Shown: positions 33,684 to 40,297 of the stretch, piece after piece
How positions within the stretch are numbered: position 1 is the first letter of the stretch
How the letters are laid out: every line of letters starts with the position of its first letter
NCBI RefSeq assembly: GCF_013205025.1
Contig: NZ_JABMLE010000002.1
Location: forward strand, 186,001 to 250,000
Source: Rathayibacter sp. VKM Ac-2857
GTDB lineage: Bacteria > Actinomycetota > Actinomycetes > Actinomycetales > Microbacteriaceae
Direction of reading: 5' to 3'
Length of the DNA: 64,000 nt
The notes under the pieces: model-generated
Seen by the model: only the letters and a program-made list of their open reading frames with translations
Told to the model about the DNA's origin: nothing
The model's database searches: none
Made by a program: the position numbers and the translations under genes

Positions 33684-33717
33684 AGCAGCCCCCGAGGACG
33701 GATCCCCGGGGGCTGCT
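33684..33717 (-). terminator. Hairpin after the HtrA-like gene
   Basis: AGCAGCCCCCG and CGGGGGCTGCT form a perfect 11-bp stem with a 12-nt loop, 18 nt beyond the stop of the minus-strand protease gene. Confidence 0.65.
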
Positions 33718-33734
33718 TCTCGGTGGTGCGACGG

Positions 33735-35267
33735 TCAGCTGGTGGCCATGGTGCCCAGCGTGACGTCGATCTCGAAGGTCTTGCCGCTGCGCACGTAGGT
33801 CATCGTGACGTCGGCGCCCGCGGCCTGCGCGCGCACCTGGGCCGTGAGGTCGGAGGCGCTCGTGATGGGCGTCCCGGCCACTCCGGTGACGATGTCGCCT
33901 GCGGCCAGGCCGGCGGCCTGCGCGGCTCCGCCGCTGGTCACCTCCTGGATCTTCGCGCCGAGGACGTCCTGGGTGGAGTCCGAGACGCTCGCGCCGAGGA
34001 GGCCGTGCGTGGCGGAGCCGTTCGCGATGATCTCCTTCGCGACGCGCTCGGCGATCGCGCTCGGGATCGCGAAGCCGACGCCGATGTTGCCGGACTGCCC
34101 GCTCGAGCTCGAGGACTGCCCCGCGCTCGCGATCGCCACGTTGACGCCGATCAGCTCGCCGTCGCTGTCGAGCAGCGCGCCGCCCGAGTTGCCGGGGTTG
34201 ATCGCCGCGTCCGTCTGGATGACGGGCAGCGAGATGGTGCTGGTCGCCGGCGTCTGCTGGGTCTGGCCGGGGATGTCGAAGTTGAACGGGCTCTCGGTGC
34301 TGCCGCTCGAGCTGTCGCCCGAGTCGTCGGGGGCGGCGGAGGAGGCGACCTGGATGCTCCGGTTGAGCGCGCTCACGATGCCGTCGGTGACGGTGCCGGA
34401 GAGGCCGAGCGGCGCGCCGATCGCGACGGCGGTGTCGCCGACGTTGACCTCGGACGAGTCGGCGAAGGTCATCGGCACCAGGTCGGTCGCGTCGGCCAGC
34501 TTGATCACGGCGAGATCGAGGGTCGGGTCGGTGCCGACGATGGTCGCGGTGAAGATGCGGCCGTCCGAGGTGGTCACGGTGACCGCGCCGTCGGAGATCT
34601 GACCGTCGAGGGTCACGACGTGGGTGTTGGTGAGGACGTAGCCGTCCTTGGAGAGCACGATGCCCGAGCCGGTGCCGGACGAGGAGCTGCCGGCGACGGC
34701 GATGGTCACGACGCTCGGGGTCGCCTTGGCGGCGACGGCGGTCGCGGTGGTCGCGTCCTCGGCGTTGTTCACGGTGATGGTCTGCGAGCCGCTGGAGGAC
34801 ACGACCCGGGTGCCGGCTCCGTTGGACGCGGACCAGAGGCCGAAGACGCCGGCCCCGGCGACTCCGCCGACGACCGCGCCGATGGCGAGGGCGGCTACGA
34901 CCCCGACTCCGGCGCGGCGCTTGGTCGCGGTGGGCCCGACCGGGGGCTGGCCGCCGCCGAACGAGCCCTGCTCGCCGACGGGCGGCTGCTCGGTGCTCTG
35001 CACGGTGTGCGCGGCGGGAGGGGCGAACTGGCCGTAGCGCGGGGTCGGCGCAACCGGCTGCGCCTGGTTCCCCTCCGCCGAGTTGGAGGTGTAGGACGGG
35101 AGGGGCTCGGTGGGCCCGGTGGACGACGACGGCGCTCCGGTGCCCGAGGGGTACGTGGGCTGTCCGGGGGTGTGCTCGCCGGAGATGGGCTGGTTCGCCT
35201 CGTGGCGGCGATCCTCCGGCGTGCGGGGATCCTCCGGCTGACGAGGACCGTCGTGACTCTCGGTCAT
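33735..35267 (-). CDS. HtrA/DegP-like serine protease with PDZ domain, membrane-anchored
   Basis: A 510-residue protein. Residues 1-120 are a cytoplasmic disordered Pro/Thr/Ser-rich region, residues about 122-148 one TM helix (VGVVAALAIGAVVGGVAGAG), then a trypsin-like domain with catalytic His in LTNTHVVTL, Asp in PTLDLAVIKL and Ser in NPGNSGGALL, and a C-terminal PDZ domain (GGAAQAAGLAAGDIVTGVAG). A Ser/Gly-rich insertion lies inside the protease domain. It acts outside the membrane in quality control of envelope proteins. AAGGAG lies eight bases before the ATG at 35267. It is divergent from an aminotransferase gene. Confidence 0.95.
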   Translation of the reverse strand: MTESHDGPRQPEDPRTPEDRRHEANQPISGEHTPGQPTYPSGTGAPSSSTGPTEPLPSYTSNSAEGNQAQPVAPTPRYGQFAPPAAHTVQSTEQPPVGEQGSFGGGQPPVGPTATKRRAGVGVVAALAIGAVVGGVAGAGVFGLWSASNGAGTRVVSSSGSQTITVNNAEDATTATAVAAKATPSVVTIAVAGSSSSGTGSGIVLSKDGYVLTNTHVVTLDGQISDGAVTVTTSDGRIFTATIVGTDPTLDLAVIKLADATDLVPMTFADSSEVNVGDTAVAIGAPLGLSGTVTDGIVSALNRSIQVASSAAPDDSGDSSSGSTESPFNFDIPGQTQQTPATSTISLPVIQTDAAINPGNSGGALLDSDGELIGVNVAIASAGQSSSSSGQSGNIGVGFAIPSAIAERVAKEIIANGSATHGLLGASVSDSTQDVLGAKIQEVTSGGAAQAAGLAAGDIVTGVAGTPITSASDLTAQVRAQAAGADVTMTYVRSGKTFEIDVTLGTMATS

Positions 35268-35395
35268 GGGTGGTGCTCCTTCCAAGCGGGGATAGCTTGA
35301 CCAGCGAACCTGTGCGTTCCTTATGACGGGCCTGCGAGCGGCACGCCAAAGCGGACGCGCTGCGCGGGCGCGCCTTCAGCCGCCAGACTGACAAG

Positions 35396-36598
35396 GTGAG
35401 CATCCCCGGATCCTGGACCCGCGCCGCCGCCGGCGCCGGCCTTCTCGGCCCGAGCGGCGAGGTCGCCGCCACCGTCTTCAGCGAGATGAGCGCGCTCGCC
35501 GCGCGGACCGGGGCGATCAACCTCGGTCAGGGCTTCCCGGACGAGGACGGGCCGCAGGAGGTGCTCGAGGCGGCGCGCGCGGCGATCTCGGCCGGCCTCA
35601 ACCAGTACCCGCCCGGGCCCGGCTTCCCGGTGCTGCGCGAGGCCGTCTCGGCGCACCAGCGGCGGTTCTACGGTCTCGAGGTCGACCCGGACGGCGAGGT
35701 CCTGGTGACGACCGGCGCCACGGAGGCGCTCGCGGCGACACTGCTCGCGCTCCTCGAGCCCGGCGACGAGGTCGTGACCTTCACTCCGCACTACGACGCC
35801 TACGGTGCGCTGATCGCCCTGGCCGGCGGTGTGCACCGCACGGTCCCGCTGCGGGGAACCGACTTCCACGTCGACCACGAGGAGCTGACGGCCGCCGTCA
35901 CCGACCGCACTCGCGTCATCCTCGTGAACGACCCGCACAACCCGACCGGCTCGGTGCTGCCCGCCGAGACCCGAGAGCTGATCGTGCGGCTGGCGCACCG
36001 GCACGACGCGCTGGTCGTCACCGACGAGGTCTACGAGCACCTGCGCTTCGACGGCGGCCACGTGCCGATCGCGACGCTGCCCGGGGCTCGCGAGCGCACC
36101 CTCACCGTGTCGTCGGCGGGCAAGACCTTCAGCACCACCGGCTGGAAGATCGGCTGGATCACCGGGCCGCGAGAGCTGATCACCGCGGTGCTCGCAGTGA
36201 AGCAGTTCCTCACCTACGTCAGCGGCTCGCCGTTCCAGGGAGCGGTCGCCATCGGCCTCGGGCTGCCGGACGCCTTCTTCACCGGCATCGCGGCGACGCT
36301 GGAGCGCAAGCGCGACGTGCTCTCCGCGGGACTCGCGGCAGCCGGCTTCACGGTGTCGCCGTCGGCGGGATCGTACTTCGTCGTCGCGGACGCCGCTCCG
36401 CTCGGCTGGGACGACGGGGTCGCCTTCTGCCGGGCGCTGCCCGGGCTGGCCGGAGTGGTCGCGGTGCCGGTCTCGGCGTTCTGCACCGCGGCGGACGCGG
36501 ACGCCTACCGCTCGCTCGTGCGGTTCGCGTTCTGCAAGCGCTTCGAGGTGCTGGACAGCGCGGCGGAGCGGTTAGCGGGACTCGCGCGCCACGGCTGA
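35396..36598 (+). CDS. PLP-dependent aminotransferase class I/II
   Basis: A 400-residue fold-type I enzyme: INLGQGFPDEDGPQEVLEAA, NQYPPGPGFPVLREAVSAH, VNDPHNPTGSVLP and the PLP-lysine region TVSSAGKTFSTTGWKIGWI. The GQGFPD and GWKIGW motifs are those of kynurenine/glutamine transaminase K and related methionine aminotransferases. The start is GTG with ACAAG just upstream and no clear Shine-Dalgarno. Its 3' end overlaps, tail to tail, the end of a nitrilase-family gene by 27 bp. Glutamine transaminase K and omega-amidase act in sequence, so a joint role is plausible. Confidence 0.9.
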   Translation: MSIPGSWTRAAAGAGLLGPSGEVAATVFSEMSALAARTGAINLGQGFPDEDGPQEVLEAARAAISAGLNQYPPGPGFPVLREAVSAHQRRFYGLEVDPDGEVLVTTGATEALAATLLALLEPGDEVVTFTPHYDAYGALIALAGGVHRTVPLRGTDFHVDHEELTAAVTDRTRVILVNDPHNPTGSVLPAETRELIVRLAHRHDALVVTDEVYEHLRFDGGHVPIATLPGARERTLTVSSAGKTFSTTGWKIGWITGPRELITAVLAVKQFLTYVSGSPFQGAVAIGLGLPDAFFTGIAATLERKRDVLSAGLAAAGFTVSPSAGSYFVVADAAPLGWDDGVAFCRALPGLAGVVAVPVSAFCTAADADAYRSLVRFAFCKRFEVLDSAAERLAGLARHG

Positions 36599-37465
36599 GC
36601 GGCGTCCGGCCCGCACGGGGCGGACCTCGAAGCGGCGCAGGGCGAGCGCGGGGTTCTTCTCCCGCGCCGAGGCGATGCGCTCCTGGGAGAGCCAGGCGAC
36701 CGCGACATCCTCGACCTCGCCGAGGGTCGCGATCTCGACCCCCATCGGGTCGACGATCATGCTGGTTCCCACGCCGATCGGCGGAGTCTGGTCGGCGGCG
36801 ACGAGGTAGATCGTGTTCTCCAGCGCGCGGGCGGTGACCAGGGTGCGCCAGTGCGCCTCCTTGAGCGGGCCGCGGACCCACTCGGCGGGAGCGGCGACCA
36901 CGTCGGCGCCCGCGTCGACGAGCCAGCGGGTCACCTCCGGGAAGCGCAGGTCGTAGCAGGTCTGCAGGCCGACGACGAGGCCGCCGACCTCGAAGGTCTG
37001 CGGCACGCCGATCTCGCCGGGCGCGACCCAGTCGGACTCGGTCTGGCCGAAGGCGTCGTAGAGGTGCAGCTTGCGGTAGGTCGCGACGACCGCTCCCCCG
37101 GGCTCGACGGCGACGAGGGTGTTGGCGATCCGCTTCCCGTCGTCGACCGACTCGACCATGCCCGCGACCAGGTGGACGCCGAGCTCGCGGGCGATCTCGC
37201 CGAGCCCCTGCACGAACGGGCCGTCGAGCGCCTCGCCGGCCGCGACGAGCTCGGGGCCGAGCGGATCGACGAAGAACGAGCTGTACTCGGGCAGGACGAC
37301 GACACCCGCGCCGCGCTGCGCGGCGACGCCGGCGAGGCGGCCGATGACGGCGAGGTTCGCCGCCCGGTCGTCGGTCGGGGCGAACTGCGCGACGGCGAAG
37401 CCGACGGCAGTCGCGCTCGCGGCCTGGGCGGCCTTGCGGGCCGAGGCTCTGCGCTGGGCCGCCAT
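36572..37465 (-). CDS. Nitrilase-superfamily amidohydrolase (omega-amidase/C-N hydrolase type)
   Basis: A 297-residue carbon-nitrogen hydrolase with the full triad: Glu in VVLPEYSS, Lys in ATYRKLHLYDAFG and Cys in LQTCYDLRFPE. The RKxHL(Y)D and CYDLRFPE sequences fit the Nit1/Nit2-type (omega-amidase or deaminated-glutathione amidase) branch. The ATG overlaps the CHAP gene's TGA by one base (TGATG). It converges on and overlaps the aminotransferase gene, which supports a shared pathway: transamination of glutamine, then hydrolysis of alpha-ketoglutaramate. That pathway link is inference. Confidence 0.9.
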   Translation of the reverse strand: MAAQRRASARKAAQAASATAVGFAVAQFAPTDDRAANLAVIGRLAGVAAQRGAGVVVLPEYSSFFVDPLGPELVAAGEALDGPFVQGLGEIARELGVHLVAGMVESVDDGKRIANTLVAVEPGGAVVATYRKLHLYDAFGQTESDWVAPGEIGVPQTFEVGGLVVGLQTCYDLRFPEVTRWLVDAGADVVAAPAEWVRGPLKEAHWRTLVTARALENTIYLVAADQTPPIGVGTSMIVDPMGVEIATLGEVEDVAVAWLSQERIASAREKNPALALRRFEVRPVRAGRRSAVARESR

Positions 37466-38487
37466 CAGCTCGGCGGGTAGAGGAAGAGCGCGACGCTCGA
37501 GGCCGGGATCGTCCGCGCGTGGTACGCGTGGTCGTTGCCCCAGTTGTACTCCTCGAGCGAGACGGTGCCGTCGGCGTTGACCGACTGGACGTAGGCGACG
37601 TGGTTGCCGTTGAACCAGGCGACCGCACCGGGGACCGGGGTGCTGCTGGTCTCCCAGCCGTGCGAGGCCCACTGGCCGGCCCAGGCGTAGGCGCTGCCGC
37701 CGCCGGGGGTCATGTTGCCCCAGGTCCACTTGAACGGCGCGCCCGTCGAGCCCTGGTCCCGGTTGAGGCGCCAGGCGACGAAGTCGACGCACTCGCGGTA
37801 GTAGTAGCGCAGCGGGGAGAGCCCGCCGCCCTGGTCGTCGGTCAGCGCGTCGCGCCAGGGGTAGTCGTCGCCCTCCTCGCGCGGAGTGACGGAGGTGCTG
37901 GAGCCGGCCGAGCGGCTCGTCGCGGCTCCGGTCGAGGTGCCGGAGGCCTCCTCGGCGGCTGCCGCTGCTGCGGCCGCGGCGGCGTCGGCGGCGGCCTTCT
38001 CGGCGGCGGCGGCGAGGGCTCGCGCCTGGGCGGCGGCCTCGTCGAGCTGCGCCTGCGTGGGGGCGGTGAAGGAGTCGCGGATGACCTCCTCCTGCACGGC
38101 GGTCGAGGCGACGGTGAGCTTCTGGTTGCCGAGCGCCTGGATGCGGGCGGCGGCCTCTGCGGCGGCCTGCGAGTCGGGGGCCGTGTCGAAGGAGTAGGCG
38201 GGCAGCGCCATCACGGCGACCATGCCGGCGATCGCGGCGGCGGCGACGGTGCTGACGGTGGTGCGCAGGACGCGACCCCGGCGGCGGCGGACCGGCGCGA
38301 CGCTCGCGAGGACGGGCGTGCGCACCGCGACGGGGGCGACGGGGACCGGGCGGGTGCGGGGAGCCGGACGCTGGGCCTGCGCGGCGGACTCGGCGTCCCG
38401 CCGGCTGCGCCGGGTGAGGTGGATCCCCTCGCTCGCGGACCCGTCCCGGGTCGCTCCTGCGGTCTCGTCCACCTGTTCGTCGCTCAC
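37465..38487 (-). CDS. Membrane-anchored CHAP-domain cell-wall amidase
   Basis: A 340-residue protein. The N-terminal 80 residues are charged and cytoplasmic, then one TM or signal-anchor helix (VSTVAAAAIAGMVAVMALPA), a helical Ala/Glu/Lys-rich stalk with a run of alanines, a Ser/Thr linker, and a C-terminal CHAP domain. The CHAP Cys is in YYYRECVDFVAWRLN, the His in GNHVAYVQS and a third residue in LEEYNWGNDH. CHAP domains cleave peptidoglycan amide bonds. The GTG at 38487 is favoured over an upstream start at 38541. Its stop overlaps the nitrilase start by one base. Confidence 0.9.
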   Translation of the reverse strand: MSDEQVDETAGATRDGSASEGIHLTRRSRRDAESAAQAQRPAPRTRPVPVAPVAVRTPVLASVAPVRRRRGRVLRTTVSTVAAAAIAGMVAVMALPAYSFDTAPDSQAAAEAAARIQALGNQKLTVASTAVQEEVIRDSFTAPTQAQLDEAAAQARALAAAAEKAAADAAAAAAAAAAEEASGTSTGAATSRSAGSSTSVTPREEGDDYPWRDALTDDQGGGLSPLRYYYRECVDFVAWRLNRDQGSTGAPFKWTWGNMTPGGGSAYAWAGQWASHGWETSSTPVPGAVAWFNGNHVAYVQSVNADGTVSLEEYNWGNDHAYHARTIPASSVALFLYPPS

Positions 38488-38577
38488 ACCAGCACCCTTC
38501 GCATCCCGGACGAGGATAGCGTGCGCCCCGGCCCGACACACCGACCGACTCGGCGCACCCGCGGAGCGGGCCCCTCC

Positions 38578-38978
38578 TGCTGATCGAGCAGCCGCGAAGC
38601 CGGCCCCTCATGCTGATCGAGTAGGCCGCGCAGCGGGCGTATCGAGATCCACCGGCACCAGAAGACGAGTCTGCAGACCCGCCCTGCTGGTCACGGTGGG
38701 TCTCGATACGCCCCTGCGGGGCTACTCGACCAGCATGCAGGGCCGCGCTACGGGCGATCCGTCGGCGGAGCGGCCCGCGATGTGGGCCCTTCATGGAGAG
38801 CAGCCCGCGAAACGGGTCCTCCACGAAAGCAGCCCGCCGAGCGGGCCCCTCATGTTGATCGAGTAGCCCGCGGAGCGGGCGTATCGAGATCCACCACCGT
38901 CAGAAGCCGAGTCTGCAGACCCGCCCTGCTGGGGACGGTGGGTCTCGATACGCCCCTGCGGGCTACTCGACCAGCATG
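38578..38978. repeat. Repeat cluster 4: two alpha-spacer-beta elements in a divergent gap
   Basis: A partial alpha lies near 38578; full elements are alpha 38609-38653 with beta 38698-38737, and alpha 38851-38895 with beta 38940-38978 (one base short). Between them lie fragments like the arm core (GCAGCCCGC). The cluster sits in the 604-bp gap between the CHAP gene start and the VOC gene start; the rest of the gap holds no gene. Confidence 0.88.
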
Positions 38979-39091
38979 TAGCCGCAGTCGCAGTCGCGGT
39001 CGCAAAGCAACGTGCTCCTCGTGGTCCGCGCATCGGCGGAGTAGCGTCGCGCGCAGGACGCGGCGACGGCGCTGCGCGGACAGGAGTGGTC

Positions 39092-39475
39092 ATGATCCGG
39101 AGCGAGCGGGCCTTCAGCGGGTTCAGCGTGCGGGACGTCGAGGCGGCGCGCGCGTTCTACGGCGACGTCCTCGGGCTCGAGGTGTCGGTCAACGCGATGG
39201 GGATCCTCGACATCGCCCTGCCCGGCGGCGGGAGCGCCATCGCCTACCCGAAGCCGAGTCACGTGCCGGCGGAGTTCACGATCCTGAACTTCGCAGTCGA
39301 GGACGTCGAGGCGGCGGTCGCGGCGCTCAACGACTCGGGGGTCGTCACGAAGATCTACTCGGACAGCGAGATGCCGACCGACGAGAACGGCGTGATGCGC
39401 GGGCGCGGGCCGACGATCGCCTGGTTCCGCGACCCGTCCGGCAACGTGCTGAGCGTCATCGACGCCGCTTCGTAG
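39092..39475 (+). CDS. VOC-family (glyoxalase/bleomycin-resistance fold) protein
   Basis: A 127-residue single-domain protein with the paired beta-alpha-beta-beta-beta pattern: SERAFSGFSVRDVEAARAFYGDVLGLEV, FTILNFAVEDVEAAVAALND, and an end GPTIAWFRDPSGNVLSVI. The terminal DPSGNVLSV is common to VOC proteins. The usual first-strand metal His is not evident, so metal binding and catalysis are uncertain. The ATG at 39092 has GGAG six bases upstream; an upstream GTG is less likely. It precedes a bidirectional hairpin and the tRNA-fMet gene. Confidence 0.88.
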   Translation: MIRSERAFSGFSVRDVEAARAFYGDVLGLEVSVNAMGILDIALPGGGSAIAYPKPSHVPAEFTILNFAVEDVEAAVAALNDSGVVTKIYSDSEMPTDENGVMRGRGPTIAWFRDPSGNVLSVIDAAS

Positions 39476-39498
39476 CGCCGCTCAAGCTCGCGTTAACG

Positions 39499-39532
39499 AC
39501 GGAAGCCGGCCGCTTTCGCGACCGGCTTCCGT
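39499..39532. terminator. Hairpin between VOC gene and tRNA-fMet
   Basis: ACGGAAGCCGG and CCGGCTTCCGT form a perfect 11-bp stem with a 12-nt loop, followed on the plus strand by CTTCTTGTT. It separates the converging VOC gene and tRNA-fMet and can serve both. Confidence 0.8.
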
Positions 39533-39539
39533 CTTCTTG

Positions 39540-39613
39540 TTGCGGGGGCAGGATTTGAACCTACGACCTCTGGGTTATGAGCCCAGCGAGCTACCGAACT
39601 GCTCCACCCCGCG
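39540..39613 (-). tRNA. Initiator tRNA-fMet (anticodon CAT)
   Basis: Read on the minus strand, the acceptor stem CGCGGGG/CCCCGCA leaves the C1-A72 mismatch typical of initiators. The anticodon stem GGG-CTCATAA-CCC has the three consecutive G-C pairs required for P-site entry. The T-arm is intact. CCA is not encoded (ACAA follows). It has its own well-formed promoter. Confidence 0.97.
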
Positions 39614-39625
39614 GCACAAGAAGAG

Positions 39626-39654
39626 ACACTACACGGGGATCCGGAGCGATGCAA
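39626..39654 (-). promoter_or_regulatory. Promoter of initiator tRNA-fMet
   Basis: On the minus strand TTGCAT (39654-39649) and TAGTGT (39631-39626) are spaced by exactly 17 bp, and the mature tRNA begins 13 nt after the -10. This is the best-matched sigma-70-type promoter in the window. Confidence 0.8.
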
Positions 39655-39696
39655 ATCGAGGGGCGGGTCAGGACGGGCGGGGTCGCTCTCGACGGC

Positions 39697-40293
39697 TCAG
39701 GCGGGCTTCGTCGCGGTCCACGCGACGCCGTTCGCAGTGCCCGCGGCGACCTCGAGACCGGTCGCCCGAAGCGCCTCCGCGACGTCGTCCGCGGTGCCCT
39801 CCCAGGTGAAGACCGCGGCGTCGACGACCCGCGGCCGCGCCTGAGCCCCGACGACGGCCACGCCGCCGGGAGCCGTGAACCACTCGACGATCCGCGCCCA
39901 CTCCTCGAGATCGGGGAGCCACGCGACCGCGTCCAGGGTCGTCACGACGGCCTCGAAGGCGTCGGGCTCGGGCAGCATGTGCCGCAGCTCGTAGACGTTG
40001 GCGCAGATGAAGCGGGAGCGGCCGTCGAGTCCGCGCTCGCGCGCGTCCTCGCGGGCCAGCCGGACCGCCGGCATCGAGAAGTCGACGCCGATGACCTCGT
40101 CCCCCCGCTCGGCGAGCAGCAGCGCACCTGCTCCGGTCGAGCACTGCAGGTGCAGGACCCGCGCACCGACAGGCACCGCCGCCCCGAACGCCCGGAGGGG
40201 CGCGCCGTCGCCGGCACGCCCCTCCCAGTACTCCCGGTTCGGATCGAGCCACTCCCCTGCACGCAGGTGCTCGCCACGATCGACCTGGACCAT
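39697..40293 (-). CDS. Class I SAM-dependent methyltransferase
   Basis: A 198-residue protein with SAM-binding loop ARVLHLQCSTGAGALLLAERG (a variant of the usual VLDxGCGTG, with HLQC) and GVDFSMPAVRLAREDA as motif II. The HLQC-G variant occurs in small stand-alone methyltransferases of unknown target. Its start lies just beyond the stop of the UPF0182 gene on the same strand, so they may be cotranscribed. The substrate cannot be deduced. Confidence 0.85.
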   Translation of the reverse strand: MVQVDRGEHLRAGEWLDPNREYWEGRAGDGAPLRAFGAAVPVGARVLHLQCSTGAGALLLAERGDEVIGVDFSMPAVRLAREDARERGLDGRSRFICANVYELRHMLPEPDAFEAVVTTLDAVAWLPDLEEWARIVEWFTAPGGVAVVGAQARPRVVDAAVFTWEGTADDVAEALRATGLEVAAGTANGVAWTATKPA

Positions 40294-40297
40294 CGGC

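Noticed and set aside
36572..38824. 750-codon extension of the nitrilase frame
   Set aside because: The extra 450 residues are Arg/Pro-rich and antiparallel in reading frame to the CHAP gene on the same strand; the nitrilase family start fits 37465.
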